Shown here: positions 51,742 through 60,650 of the stretch, piece after piece
Layout: every line of letters begins with the position of its first letter
Numbering within the stretch: the first letter of the stretch is position 1
From: Ruminococcaceae bacterium OttesenSCG-928-I18
GTDB lineage: Bacteria > Bacillota > Clostridia > Oscillospirales > Ruminococcaceae
Direction of reading: 5' to 3'
Length of the DNA: 64,000 nucleotides
Assembly: GCA_030266325.1 (NCBI GenBank)
Contig: JAJDHT010000003.1
Span: 1 to 64,000, forward strand
The notes under the pieces: model-generated
Database searches by the model: none
Told to the model about the DNA's origin: nothing
The model's input: only the letters and a program-made list of their open reading frames with translations
Translations under genes and position numbers: made by a program

Positions 51742-52668
51742 TCATGCGTCTGGTACAGTGCCGTTGTTGAGTATGTCGTTGACCTCTTCCTCCGTAAGCC
51801 CTGCCCCAGGCATGGTGGGATCGATGTTGTCAATCATGTTGTCGGGCAAATCTGCCGGGTTGCCCTCGAAGAAATCCGTCGGGTCGCTTGGGAAGTAGAC
51901 GCGCATGGCATCCATCAGCGTCATTTCCATAAGGTTGGCATCATTGCCAAGAACGATGATATCCACCCTGCGGTTGCTGGCGCGCCCTTCCGTGGTGCCG
52001 TTGTCTGCTATGGGATAGTTGCGGCCATAACCGATGGGCTGTACCTTGAAACGGTTGAACTGGCCATCGTTGGCGATGAAACTTGCCACCGAACCCGCAC
52101 GTTCGGCCGAAAGCAACCAGTCATTCACCGAACTACCGGCAATGGATGCCGTGTGCCCGTTGAACTTCACCTGTAATATTTCTCTTTCTACCGCGTTAAA
52201 GGCGCCGGAGAGGAAATTCAGAAAATCGGTTGTCTCAGGGCGCAAGGTCGCGGAGTCTCCGTCAAAAAGCAGGTTGTTGGAAAGGCGTATGAAAACCGCG
52301 CCGCTTTCGCTACGCTCCACACTGACTTCCCCCTGCATCTGGTTTTCTTCAATGTATTGTTCGATCGCCTGTTCCAGCTGCGAGAGGTCCTCGGGAAGGG
52401 TTTCATCCACCTGTGCCATTTCCCCGGTGGGAGGGGCGTCGTCATAGTCGGTTCCGGAGGGGACGGAGATGTCTTCCTCGATAAAGGAGAGGTTGGTGGG
52501 CTGAGTGCTAAAGCGGGCAGAGAGCGCCTCTACAAAAGCGTTGTATCGAACCTCTTCCACCGTAGACATGGCGAACAGCAAAACGAAGAAGCAGAGAAGC
52601 AGGGTAACAAGGTCACCATAGGTGTCCATGTAATTGTACTTCTTGCCTTCTCTTTTCTTCTTAGCCAG
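51742..52668 (-). CDS. motB: Flagellar motor stator protein MotB, apparent CTG start
   Basis: The plug/TM region YMDTYGDLVTLLLCFFVLLF carries the ion-binding Asp. The peptidoglycan-binding OmpA-like domain has SNNLLFDGDSATLRPETTDF, FNGHTASIAGSSVNDWLLSA and the Arg in GRASNRRVDIIVLG. ATG 52629 would cut off the conserved basic N-terminus: in the same frame AKKKREGKKYNY precedes it, and the only initiation-like codon before the upstream TGA is CTG at 52668. I therefore extend to 52668 (308 aa). GGAAAGGA lies about 12 bases upstream. Partner MotA is immediately upstream. Confidence 0.88.
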   Translation of the reverse strand: MAKKKREGKKYNYMDTYGDLVTLLLCFFVLLFAMSTVEEVRYNAFVEALSARFSTQPTNLSFIEEDISVPSGTDYDDAPPTGEMAQVDETLPEDLSQLEQAIEQYIEENQMQGEVSVERSESGAVFIRLSNNLLFDGDSATLRPETTDFLNFLSGAFNAVEREILQVKFNGHTASIAGSSVNDWLLSAERAGSVASFIANDGQFNRFKVQPIGYGRNYPIADNGTTEGRASNRRVDIIVLGNDANLMEMTLMDAMRVYFPSDPTDFFEGNPADLPDNMIDNIDPTMPGAGLTEEEVNDILNNGTVPDA

Positions 52669-52719
52669 TGTAGTTCACCATCCTTTCCTGCCAGATGGGC
52701 GATTTGAGAAAGGGTGGTG

Positions 52720-53679
52720 TTATTCGGCTTCGGAGTCGCCGCCCTTGCCCTTTTTGCCTTTTTTCTTCTTCTGCAGAATCAGCATATTCAGCTTTTCCTC
52801 GATGAACTTGGGGTTTTCACCCGCCTGGATGGCCTCTACCCCTTCGCAGATCAACTCTCGGCAGAGATATTCCTCATCGTGCCTAAGGGAAAGCTTGTTC
52901 GCTATAGGGCTGAACACAAGGTTTGCCAGCATCGAGCCGTACATCGTGGTCAACAGGGCCACCGCCATGGCGGGGCCGATGGAGGAAGGGTCATCCATGT
53001 CGCCGAGCATCTTGATGAGACCGATCAGCGTACCAATCATGCCGAAGCCGGGTGCGTAAGCGCCGCCATTTTCAAAAAAGCCCCGTCCTTGGCCGTGCCG
53101 CTCGTCCAGTTTTCCAAGTTCCGCCTGCAGCAGGTTGTGTACCTTTTCGGGTTCGACCGAGTCTACTACAAGCATTAAACTGGACTTCAAGAAAGGGTCC
53201 TGCGCCTCATTCAGTTTGTCCTCCAGGGAGAGCAAACCTTTGACACGGGCCTCTTTCGCGAAATCCACGATTTGTTCTATATAGTCTTGTGGGTCGTACT
53301 TGTTGGGCAAGAAAGCAATTTTAAGCAGCTTCGGCACCTTGCTTACGATGGAGAGAGGATAGGCGATCATCAAAGCGCCAAAGGTGCCGCCAATAACAAT
53401 GGCAATCGAGGGGACGTCGATGAAACTGTCTGTGATGATCCACGGACGAATGGGTCCCCCCTCTTGCTCAAACTTGGCAAGATCTTCTTCGTATTTCACT
53501 TCCGCGGCGGCAAATTCTTCGTCGGTCATCCGGTCGTTCATCTGTGGCTCTTTGGGTGGGGCATTAAAAACAATGCCGAATACAATCAGGCCCAGACCGG
53601 CAATCAAACCGATCACCGTCAGAATATCAAAAGAAGTTTTGCCGCCTTTTTTCTTTTTCTTTCCGCCATCTTCGTTCAA
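52720..53679 (-). CDS. motA: Flagellar motor stator protein MotA, long form
   Basis: 319 aa against about 260 for most Firmicutes MotA. TM1 (ILTVIGLIAGLGLIVFGIVF) is followed by an extra acidic segment of about 50 residues (MTDEEFAAAEVKYEEDLAKF). Then come TM2 (VPSIAIVIGGTFGALMIAYP), the cytoplasmic loop, and TM3/4 (GAYAPGFGMIGTLIGLIKML, GPAMAVALLTTMYGSMLANL). N- and C-termini are Lys-rich. Start TTG 53679, overlapping flbD by four bases, eight bases after GGAGGG. Confidence 0.93.
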   Translation of the reverse strand: MNEDGGKKKKKGGKTSFDILTVIGLIAGLGLIVFGIVFNAPPKEPQMNDRMTDEEFAAAEVKYEEDLAKFEQEGGPIRPWIITDSFIDVPSIAIVIGGTFGALMIAYPLSIVSKVPKLLKIAFLPNKYDPQDYIEQIVDFAKEARVKGLLSLEDKLNEAQDPFLKSSLMLVVDSVEPEKVHNLLQAELGKLDERHGQGRGFFENGGAYAPGFGMIGTLIGLIKMLGDMDDPSSIGPAMAVALLTTMYGSMLANLVFSPIANKLSLRHDEEYLCRELICEGVEAIQAGENPKFIEEKLNMLILQKKKKGKKGKGGDSEAE

Positions 53680-53882
53680 GTGTCATCCCTCCTTAACAAA
53701 CCGGTAAACAGATTTTGTTTATACCGGATGGTCGCATCCACCACTTCATCCACACTTTCTTTTACGATGTAAATGTTTCCTGTAGTGAGGCGGATGGTTG
53801 TATCGGGATTCTCCTGAACGGTTTCGATCAGGTCGCAATTGAGCACAAACTCGGTGTCATTTAGCCGGGTCAATGTGATCAT
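53676..53882 (-). CDS. flbD: Flagellar protein FlbD
   Basis: 68 aa of the FlbD/YlzI family: MITLTRLNDTEFVLNCDLIE, TVQENPDTTIRLTTGNIYIV and ESVDEVVDATIRYKQ. Always found after flgE in Firmicutes flagellar operons; molecular role poorly defined. Ribosome site GGGAGGAA. Translationally coupled to motA. Confidence 0.9.
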   Translation of the reverse strand: MITLTRLNDTEFVLNCDLIETVQENPDTTIRLTTGNIYIVKESVDEVVDATIRYKQNLFTGLLRRDDT

Positions 53883-53930
53883 ACAGGCAGTTCCTCCCTT
53901 AGAAATTCCGCACCAATGAGAACTGGGTTT

Positions 53931-53980
53931 CTGCCACGGGCAAGGCGGGCGAGCATGCTCGTCCGCCTTGCCCGTGGCAG
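53931..53980. repeat. Near-perfect 50-base palindrome between flgE and flbD
   Basis: CTGCCACGGGCAAGGCGG and its complement surround CGAGCATGCTCG, with one mismatch in 25 pairs. A second small hairpin GTAAG/CTTAC follows at 53980-53994. On the minus strand a long mRNA stem-loop would form in the flgE-flbD gap; no T-run follows. Confidence 0.75.
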
Positions 53981-54027
53981 TAAGCCTTGCTTACCGCCAT
54001 GGGATTTATAATGTTTTTGCGTTGTTT

Positions 54028-55719
54028 TTAACGTTTCAGGTTGATGAGTTCCTCCAGCATTGTATCCGACACGGTGATGATGCGGCTGTTGGCCTGGTAA
54101 CCGCGCTGGGTGGTGATCATGTCGGAAAACTCACGGGAAAGGTCGACGTTCGAGAGCTCAAGCGTGCCGCCTACCAGTTTGCCCGCGCCGCCTTCACCAG
54201 GCTGGCTGAGTACCGGGCGGCCGGAGTTCTGGCTCTCCATGTAGTTCGAGGTGCCACTCTGGGTCAAACCACTCTGGTTGGCGAAGGTGGCAAGGTCGAT
54301 CCGGCCGATGGTCACTTCGGTGCCCTGGCTGTCCAGGCCGATGATGATGCCGTTCGGTGCGATGGCGATGCCGGTCATGTCGGCCAGGCCCTGCGGGCCG
54401 CCCTCGGTGCCGCCCCTGAGGGCGAAAGCCGTGCCGGACAGGCCCATCTCGCGGCTGGCCTCGGAAGCGGAGACCCTCGGAGGCTGGCCCGCGCCGGTGC
54501 CAAGGCCCGTGTCGGCCGGGATGTTGTAGGGATAGGTACCACCGCTCAAAGTGTCCAGATTGGTTTTCAGAGTTTCGAAGTCGGGGCGCTGCATGATGAA
54601 GTAATCCCCGGAGTCATTGGTGGTGATGTTTTTCATCTGGAAGCTGCCAGTGCTGCCGGCATTGGCATCCACAACACCCTCATAGGTTTGGCCGGCGATG
54701 GTCATGGTGAAGGTGAATTTATCCGGCGGGCCGGCTGCGAATGCAACGCCGAGGTTTCCCATATCCGCCTCGGTGACGCCACCGGCCCAATGCTGACCAA
54801 AGGTGGAACCGACGGAACCGGTGGGACGGACGCCCCCGGCCACAGTGGCCGCGTTGCCTGAAGTAAATTTTGCACTTCCGTACTTGGTGCCGTAGTTCGT
54901 GCCGCAGATGTCGCTGGCCTTGAGGCCGCCGGCGAGCGGGTCGGTGCCCGAACCGGTGTAGCTGATGGTGAAAGTGCCACCCGGATGCTCGCGGTTGTTG
55001 TTGGCGCGCACGATCGCGTCGTTCATCGCGGCGTTGAAGGTGCCCCAGTCGGAATACACGGTATCGGGGTGCATTTTAATGATAATACCCGTGGTGGAGA
55101 CCGTGGCCTCCATCGTGTTGTCGGGCAAAGAGGAGTCGGTGGTAAAGTTGATGGAGACGTTGCTGTCTTTGGTGTTGTTCGAGGCCTGGATTGTGTACTC
55201 CTGGCCGTTGATGGTCTGGATTACCTCACCGGCTTTGGGGTTGACGGCCGGCAGGTTGATCTGGATGCGCTCGCTGCCGGGGGCGCGGCCGGTCGGGTCG
55301 CCGTTGATGCCCAGAACGTAGTTGCCCTGCATGTCCACAAGGTTTCCGGCGGCATCGAAGTTCAGCATGCCGGCGCGGGTGTAAAAGGTGTTGCCCGCGG
55401 CGTCCTGCACCTGGAAAAAGCCGTCGCCGTCAATCGCAAGGTCCATGGTTTGGTCGGTCATCGAGAAGGTCGAACGGCTCATCATGAGGTCTATACCGCC
55501 CACCTGGGAGCCGTAACCCACCTGGGTGGGGTTGGTGCCGCCCTGGGCGGCCGTCGGCGCGCTGGCCGATTTCAGGTTCTGGTAGTAGATGTCGCGGAAG
55601 GTGGTGCGGGCCGATTTAAAGCCGTAGGTGTTGACGTTGGCGATGTTGTTGCCGATTGTGTCCATACGGGTTTGGTGGGTGCGAAGGCCCGAAACGCCCG
55701 AATACATAGAACGTACCAT
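54028..55719 (-). CDS. flgE: Flagellar hook protein FlgE
   Basis: 563 aa from ATG 55719 (VRSMYSGVSGLRTHQTRMDT; AAAGGAG seven bases upstream). N-terminal rod/hook motif NIANVNTYGFKSARTTFRD, DGFFQVQDAAGNTFYTRAGM, C-terminal GGTLELSNVDLSREFSDMIT and QRGYQANSRIITVSDTMLEE. The central 300 residues are the variable exposed hook domains. Secreted through the export gate; capped by FlgD during assembly. Confidence 0.96.
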   Translation of the reverse strand: MVRSMYSGVSGLRTHQTRMDTIGNNIANVNTYGFKSARTTFRDIYYQNLKSASAPTAAQGGTNPTQVGYGSQVGGIDLMMSRSTFSMTDQTMDLAIDGDGFFQVQDAAGNTFYTRAGMLNFDAAGNLVDMQGNYVLGINGDPTGRAPGSERIQINLPAVNPKAGEVIQTINGQEYTIQASNNTKDSNVSINFTTDSSLPDNTMEATVSTTGIIIKMHPDTVYSDWGTFNAAMNDAIVRANNNREHPGGTFTISYTGSGTDPLAGGLKASDICGTNYGTKYGSAKFTSGNAATVAGGVRPTGSVGSTFGQHWAGGVTEADMGNLGVAFAAGPPDKFTFTMTIAGQTYEGVVDANAGSTGSFQMKNITTNDSGDYFIMQRPDFETLKTNLDTLSGGTYPYNIPADTGLGTGAGQPPRVSASEASREMGLSGTAFALRGGTEGGPQGLADMTGIAIAPNGIIIGLDSQGTEVTIGRIDLATFANQSGLTQSGTSNYMESQNSGRPVLSQPGEGGAGKLVGGTLELSNVDLSREFSDMITTQRGYQANSRIITVSDTMLEELINLKR

Positions 55720-55895
55720 ATCAAATCTCCTTTTGTCATGTAGATATTTTCGTGAAACACCCGTTTTGAACTGCACATTGCACGCGCAATGCGGGGAAAA
55801 AGATGTTTCGTTGTGAGAGGTTTGATACCGTTTTTGGAAAGGGAACCCTTCAGTCAGTTGGGGTTCCGAAAGCTTCCTGCATTAGGGCCAGCTTT

Positions 55896-56291
55896 CTATA
55901 TGATAACGGTACCATCGATGTTGGTGAATACACTGCCTTTGTTTGCCTCGCCGTCTACGGTGATCACCTTTCCGTTTGCGGCGTTCACGATGTAAGCGTT
56001 TTCATCGATGAGGATGAGTGCTTCCCGCAGCCCTTTTTCCTGGGCCAGTTTCATACCCTCGTCAAGCCGTTCCAGGTTTTGGGAGGATACATCAATCTGT
56101 CGTTCGTGCACTCTGGAGACAGCGTGCTTGGAGAAAGCGATGTTGCTGCCCTCTTCCAATTGCCTTTGCAGCACGTTTAGGAAGGAATTGGCGCCCTCCT
56201 GGGGACTTTGTGTGGCCGGGGTGCCTGCCTGGGGCGCGACGGCCGGAGTGCCGGTGACAATCGGTCGGGTCAGCCGGTTGATCTGGTCCAT
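55896..56291 (-). CDS. Flagellar operon protein, TIGR02530 family
   Basis: 131 aa. The C-terminal core FSKHAVSRVHERQIDVSSQN and ALILIDENAYIVNAANGKVI matches the small family found between flgD and flgE in Firmicutes flagellar operons. Role unknown; position suggests hook assembly. The N-terminal 45 residues are Pro/Thr-rich. Ribosome site AAGGAGG. Confidence 0.87.
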   Translation of the reverse strand: MDQINRLTRPIVTGTPAVAPQAGTPATQSPQEGANSFLNVLQRQLEEGSNIAFSKHAVSRVHERQIDVSSQNLERLDEGMKLAQEKGLREALILIDENAYIVNAANGKVITVDGEANKGSVFTNIDGTVII

Positions 56292-56316
56292 GCTGAACCT
56301 CCTTAGTCAGGCTTGG

Positions 56317-57084
56317 CTATTCTTTTGTAACGACGGTGGCTTTCTGGTAGATGGCCTCGTCCCCGTTGCCGTTGCGTACAACCACGTTGACATAGTAGGT
56401 GGTACCGGGTGCCAGGTCCGTCAGTTCGTAGTTCGGCTCCATCAGGCCGGTGGCCGCGGCTTTGCCTTTTTTCACGCCGTTGAGGTCGCTGAAATCGAGG
56501 CTCGGGTCGGTGGTGTAGTACACATCGTAACGCAGGCCCTCTTTTTCGGCTTCGTCTGTGGTGGGCGCGTCCCAGCGGAATTTGAAGCTGTTGTTGGTTG
56601 TCTCCATGTTGATCAGAGCAATTTTGTTGGCTTCTTCCAGCACGTTCTTGGAAGCGGCGGAGTTCGTGTCGTTTACAGTCATGATCTGGCTGAGCTGGAA
56701 CTCTTTTCCGTTCACCGAGATGGTGAATTCGTCGCCCGAGAAATTGACTTTGGTGACGATGCCGGTCTCTTTGTTCACCGTACCACCGATGCCGTAGGAA
56801 GCGGCCGTCACTGTTTTTCCAACCAGACTTGAGACATAGTTCGTCTGAGAGTAGTGGGAAAGTTCCTGCATGGACTGCATCGTGGCAAACTGAGCGAGCT
56901 GGGTGACATACTGGGTGTCGTCCACAGGGTTCATAAAATCCTGGTTCGTCAGCTGCGCGATCATGAGCTGCAGAAAATCCTCTACCTTGACGCCGGCGTC
57001 TTTGTTGTTCTCATAAGGTGTGTTGACGGTGATGCCGCCCACCTGTGTTGAGCCGTCGCTGAGTTGGCGTACAGGATCACTCAT
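56317..57084 (-). CDS. flgD: Flagellar hook cap protein FlgD with C-terminal FN3-like domain
   Basis: 255 aa. The conserved N-terminal part (VEDFLQLMIAQLTNQDFMNP, then TQYVTQLAQFATMQSMQELS) is FlgD. A beta domain follows (SLVGKTVTAASYGIGGTVNK). The last about 90 residues look like a fibronectin type III domain (FKFRWDAPTTDEAEKEGLRY, YELTDLAPGTTYYVNVVVRN). FlgD caps the growing hook. The FN3-like end is longer than the usual tudor/FN3 composite and may be exposed. Confidence 0.92.
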   Translation of the reverse strand: MSDPVRQLSDGSTQVGGITVNTPYENNKDAGVKVEDFLQLMIAQLTNQDFMNPVDDTQYVTQLAQFATMQSMQELSHYSQTNYVSSLVGKTVTAASYGIGGTVNKETGIVTKVNFSGDEFTISVNGKEFQLSQIMTVNDTNSAASKNVLEEANKIALINMETTNNSFKFRWDAPTTDEAEKEGLRYDVYYTTDPSLDFSDLNGVKKGKAAATGLMEPNYELTDLAPGTTYYVNVVVRNGNGDEAIYQKATVVTKE

Positions 57085-57189
57085 TTTGTCTCCTCCTTTC
57101 TTACCGTTTTTCTTGACGATTCATTGTACCCTCGTCATTTGAGGGAAATGTGATAAATTTGATCTTTTGTCGTGAAACTGTGCCTTGGA

Positions 57190-58554
57190 TCAGATGTAGG
57201 TGTCCAGCGCATTGGCCGTGAGTACCGGCTCGGGCTGTGGTTCTTCTTCGGCCTCTTCTCCCAGAGGTTCGTCGCCGTAGTAAGCGGCGCCGTGCATCTC
57301 CTGCCAGTTTTGGCGGTTTTGCCCAAAGAAGAAATTCTGCTGGCCGTTCAGAAGGGCCTCCTGGCGGCTGGTCATGATCTCCTGCACTTCGATCTTCATG
57401 GGGCGCAAACTGTCGCGCAGTTGGTCAATCTCGGCCGCGAGCATCTTTTGCGTGTCCGCACGGTGGGTCACCAGTGTCATGATCATGCCTTCGTCGGAGG
57501 GCGTCAACCTTACGGTCACTTCTCCAAGTCCCTCGGGCATCAGCTTGATACTGAACTCCTGTTGGCCGCTCTGCAGCCCGGTTTGGATCCCCTGTTGCAT
57601 TTGGGTTACGAAGGGAACCTGCACCTGTGTGGTTCCGCTGGGGCCCGCTGTACCGGTTGTGATGACCGTGCCGCGAACCGCCGTGTTGTTGTTGGCCTGC
57701 TGCTGCAAACTTTCGATGTCGGTAAGGGGTTTTTGCTCTCCGGCCGGCTTTTCGCCGCTCTCAAGTTGCTGCTTTGCGGTTTGTACGGCGTTTTGGAACA
57801 AGGTCTGCGGGTCTTGTGCTTTGAGCACGGGCTGACTCTGTACCTCCACCACCGGAAGTTCGGCTTGCATCGTCTGGCCGGCGGCCGCTTGCGGTGTCGT
57901 ATTGCCCTGCGTTTTGCCCGCCATCGCCTGCATGGTTTGCAGGTGCTGGGTAAACGCCTCCAGCTTTGCCTGTCCCTCAGGGGTGCCTTTCAGCATTTGC
58001 AGAATGTCTTCGGGCTGTGCCGTCATCAGCATTTGTAGAATGTTTTGGCTCTGGGGAAGGGTGAGGCTGAGTGTGCCGTCCGCGTTTTGAGTAGGCGTAA
58101 GTTGCTGCCCGGAAATCTGTGCCATCAGCACCAGAAGCTGCTGTCCCATGGCGGTCTGTCCATCTTCCGTCTGCATCTGTTGCAGCTGCTTTTGCAGTTG
58201 CTCAATCAGCAGCAGCATCTCTTCGGCCGTCTCGCCGCCCTCTTCATCCGATACTCCGGAAGTCGCCTCGTCCATCATCATTTTCATGATTTTGGAGACC
58301 AAATCATCCAGGGAGAAAAAGGTGGGGTCTGACTGGGTGAGCACACCGAGATTTTGATATCCCTGTGTATAGGCCTGCATTTCGCGCCAACCCATACCGC
58401 TTTCGCCACTTTGTCCGTTTGCCGAGGGGTTCATTCCATTGAGATTGTACAGTATTTCGGCAAAACTGATGCCCGATGAGGACTCCTGTGCCGAACCCTG
58501 CAGCCCCTGGGCCGTTTGTACGGCTGCGGTTGCGCTTTGGATTGCTGTGTCCAT
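57190..58554 (-). CDS. fliK: Flagellar hook-length control protein FliK
   Basis: 454 aa, Gln-rich throughout, as usual for FliK rulers. The conserved C-terminal domain is LMPEGLGEVTVRLTPSDEGM followed by ADTQKMLAAEIDQLRDSLRP. FliK measures hook length and triggers FlhB to switch export. Good ribosome site AAAGGAGGTG. Encoded between fliJ and flgD. Confidence 0.9.
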   Translation of the reverse strand: MDTAIQSATAAVQTAQGLQGSAQESSSGISFAEILYNLNGMNPSANGQSGESGMGWREMQAYTQGYQNLGVLTQSDPTFFSLDDLVSKIMKMMMDEATSGVSDEEGGETAEEMLLLIEQLQKQLQQMQTEDGQTAMGQQLLVLMAQISGQQLTPTQNADGTLSLTLPQSQNILQMLMTAQPEDILQMLKGTPEGQAKLEAFTQHLQTMQAMAGKTQGNTTPQAAAGQTMQAELPVVEVQSQPVLKAQDPQTLFQNAVQTAKQQLESGEKPAGEQKPLTDIESLQQQANNNTAVRGTVITTGTAGPSGTTQVQVPFVTQMQQGIQTGLQSGQQEFSIKLMPEGLGEVTVRLTPSDEGMIMTLVTHRADTQKMLAAEIDQLRDSLRPMKIEVQEIMTSRQEALLNGQQNFFFGQNRQNWQEMHGAAYYGDEPLGEEAEEEPQPEPVLTANALDTYI

Positions 58555-58631
58555 TTTTTGTCACCTCCTTTTTAATGGTTTCATGTGCTCTGAACCTTTA
58601 TACAAAATCCGTCGATGCGGAGTTGTATACC

Positions 58632-59132
58632 CTAGAGTGAGGCGGCTTGTTCCGCCTGCCGTTCGGCCAGTTCCTCCAGTGCCTCTTCGTTCTTGGTTTC
58701 CAGGTATTTGAAACTGACCAGTTCCAAAATTCGTTCCTTTTCTTCCCGGTTGGATTCGGCCACGTACTCTTCCCACTGTTTTTCTTTCAGCTTTTCCAGA
58801 CCCTTGACGTCTTTGTCCAGTTGGATGACAATGGCCAGCTGCTTTTCGATTTCGATCTCTTTGGCGGCGATCTGCTCTTTGAGCGCGATCACGAGTTTTT
58901 CGGAGTTTTCCCGAAAGTAGGCGATACGCTGCACCTCTTCCATGCGAACCCCATGGGCCGCCTTTTGCTGGAACTCCACTTCTTTTTCGTGCAGCTGCTG
59001 CTGCACCGCTTCGAGTTTCTGTTCCAGTTCCACGCGTTCACGCCGCAGCCGTCCCAGTTCGTTGCGTTCTCTCTCATACAGGCTGCTTTTGTAGTTGAGC
59101 ATCTTTTCAAGGGTAAATGCAAATCTTCTCAT
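58632..59132 (-). CDS. fliJ: Flagellar export chaperone/stalk protein FliJ
   Basis: About 166 aa, almost entirely coiled coil with heptad-rich segments such as RRERVELEQKLEAVQQQLHE and AAKEIEIEKQLAIVIQLDKD. N-terminal RRFAFTLEKMLNYKSSLYER is the FliJ pattern. It forms the stalk of the FliI ATPase ring. ATG 59132 preferred because AGGGG is five bases upstream; a GTG six bases earlier touches the site. Twelve bases after fliI. Confidence 0.9.
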   Translation of the reverse strand: MRRFAFTLEKMLNYKSSLYERERNELGRLRRERVELEQKLEAVQQQLHEKEVEFQQKAAHGVRMEEVQRIAYFRENSEKLVIALKEQIAAKEIEIEKQLAIVIQLDKDVKGLEKLKEKQWEEYVAESNREEKERILELVSFKYLETKNEEALEELAERQAEQAASL

Positions 59133-59144
59133 AGCCACCCCTGG

Positions 59145-60458
59145 TTATTTGGCTGTTTCCAGCATGAGCTGCTTGGTCTGTTCATAGGTGTATTTTTCTT
59201 CCACCTGCTGTTGCAGCAGGGTATTGATGCTGTGGATGTGTGCGATGGCGTCGTCGAGCTCAGGGTTGGTTCCGCTTTTGTATGCGCCGATGGCGATCAG
59301 GTCTTCGTTGGCCTGGTAGGTGGCCAGCAGGTTGCGCAGCCGGCCCGCGGCGGCCTTTTGTTCGGGTTCCACGATGTCGTTCATCACACGGCTGATGCTG
59401 GAGAGAACGTCAATGGCGGGGTAGTGGTTTTTATGGGCCACCTTGCGCGAGAGCATGATGTGCCCGTCTATGATGCTTCGCACGGTATCGGAAATCGGTT
59501 CGTTCATGTCGTCGCCTTCCACGAGAACCGTGTAAATACCGGTGATTGAACCCTTTTCAAAATTGCCGCTGCGCTCTAGCAGTTTCGGCAGGGTGGAATA
59601 GATCGAAGGGGTATATCCACGTGCCACGGGGGCCTCCCCAACGGCCAGCCCGATGTCGCGCTGGGCCATACAGTAGCGGGTCAGCGAGTCCATCATGAGC
59701 AGTACGTCTTTGCCCTGATCGCGGAAGTACTCCGCTACGGCCGTGGCGCTCATCGCGCATTTGTTGCGGATCATGGCCGGCTGGTCCGAGGTGGCCACAA
59801 CCACCACGCTGCGTGCGGCACCCTCTTCGCCGAGGTCGCGCTCGAGGAACTCCACCACCTCACGTCCACGTTCTCCCACAAGGGCGATGACGTTGACATC
59901 GGCCTTGACGTTGCGCGCCAGCATGCCCATCAGGGTCGATTTCCCCACGCCGGAACCGGCGAAAATGCCCATCCTCTGCCCTTTTCCAATGGTCAAAAAC
60001 CCGTCGATGGCCTTGACGCCCATCTCGATAGGGCTGTTGATGCGGGGGCGATCCATGGGGTTTGCGGCCTCGCCCACCACGCTGTAGGGGATACCCGTGT
60101 CGGGCAGGGGGCCTTTCCCGTCCATCGGACGGCCAAGAGCGTCGATGGTGCGTCCGATCATCTCGTCACAAATTTTGATTTCGAGCTTGCGCCCGGTGTT
60201 GATTACGGTGGAACCGTACCCAATGCCCTCGGTGTCCTCATAGGGCATCAGCAGTACCTTGCTCTCTTTAAACCCAACAACCTCCGCCAGGACTTCGCGC
60301 CCATCCGAGAGGCCGATGCGGCATACATCGCCAACACTGCTGGTGGGGCCGGTCGCCTCCACCGTCATCCCCACCAATTTGTCGATCTTCCCCATATGGG
60401 TGCACAGATCGTCAACATTGAGCATTTGCAGGAATGCGGCTTGGTTCGTAGCCTCCAC
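59145..60458 (-). CDS. fliI: Flagellar export ATPase FliI
   Basis: 437 aa. Walker A GIFAGSGVGKSTLMGMLARN, Walker B DVLLMMDSLTRYCMAQRDIG, GERGREVVEFLERDL and the PVARGYTPSIYSTLPKLLER substrate-side motif. Powers unfolding and export of flagellar substrates. The annotated GTG 60458 overlaps AAAGGAGG, so the true start is uncertain. Unusually, it is separated from fliH by a 192-base gap with its own promoter-like region. Confidence 0.95.
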   Translation of the reverse strand: MEATNQAAFLQMLNVDDLCTHMGKIDKLVGMTVEATGPTSSVGDVCRIGLSDGREVLAEVVGFKESKVLLMPYEDTEGIGYGSTVINTGRKLEIKICDEMIGRTIDALGRPMDGKGPLPDTGIPYSVVGEAANPMDRPRINSPIEMGVKAIDGFLTIGKGQRMGIFAGSGVGKSTLMGMLARNVKADVNVIALVGERGREVVEFLERDLGEEGAARSVVVVATSDQPAMIRNKCAMSATAVAEYFRDQGKDVLLMMDSLTRYCMAQRDIGLAVGEAPVARGYTPSIYSTLPKLLERSGNFEKGSITGIYTVLVEGDDMNEPISDTVRSIIDGHIMLSRKVAHKNHYPAIDVLSSISRVMNDIVEPEQKAAAGRLRNLLATYQANEDLIAIGAYKSGTNPELDDAIAHIHSINTLLQQQVEEKYTYEQTKQLMLETAK

Positions 60459-60576
60459 CTCCTTTTCTCAAAATAGTGCGTTCCCTTTTCGTTTTGGGAA
60501 CCCATTGCAGTGTAAAACAAAACTGTGAGACTTGTGTGTCAATCTGAGGAATTTTGATTAAGCCCAAAGACACTTT

Positions 60577-60650
60577 ATTATACTATATTTCTATGCATTT
60601 GGGAACAATGAAAGGCTCAGTTTGGGAACACCATACTACATTTTGGAACA
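60577..60650 (-). promoter_or_regulatory. Internal promoter with three TTTGGGAACA repeats upstream of fliI
   Basis: On the minus strand a TATAAT box (60582-60577) lies 17 bases after TTCCCA. On the plus strand TTTGGGAACA occurs at 60598-60607 and 60621-60630, and TTTTGGAACA at 60641-60650; the first overlaps the -35. A related GTTTTGGGAACC sits at 60491-60502. This looks like a set of direct-repeat operators controlling a second flagellar transcript. The leader 60459-60576 contains nothing else recognisable. Confidence 0.55.
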
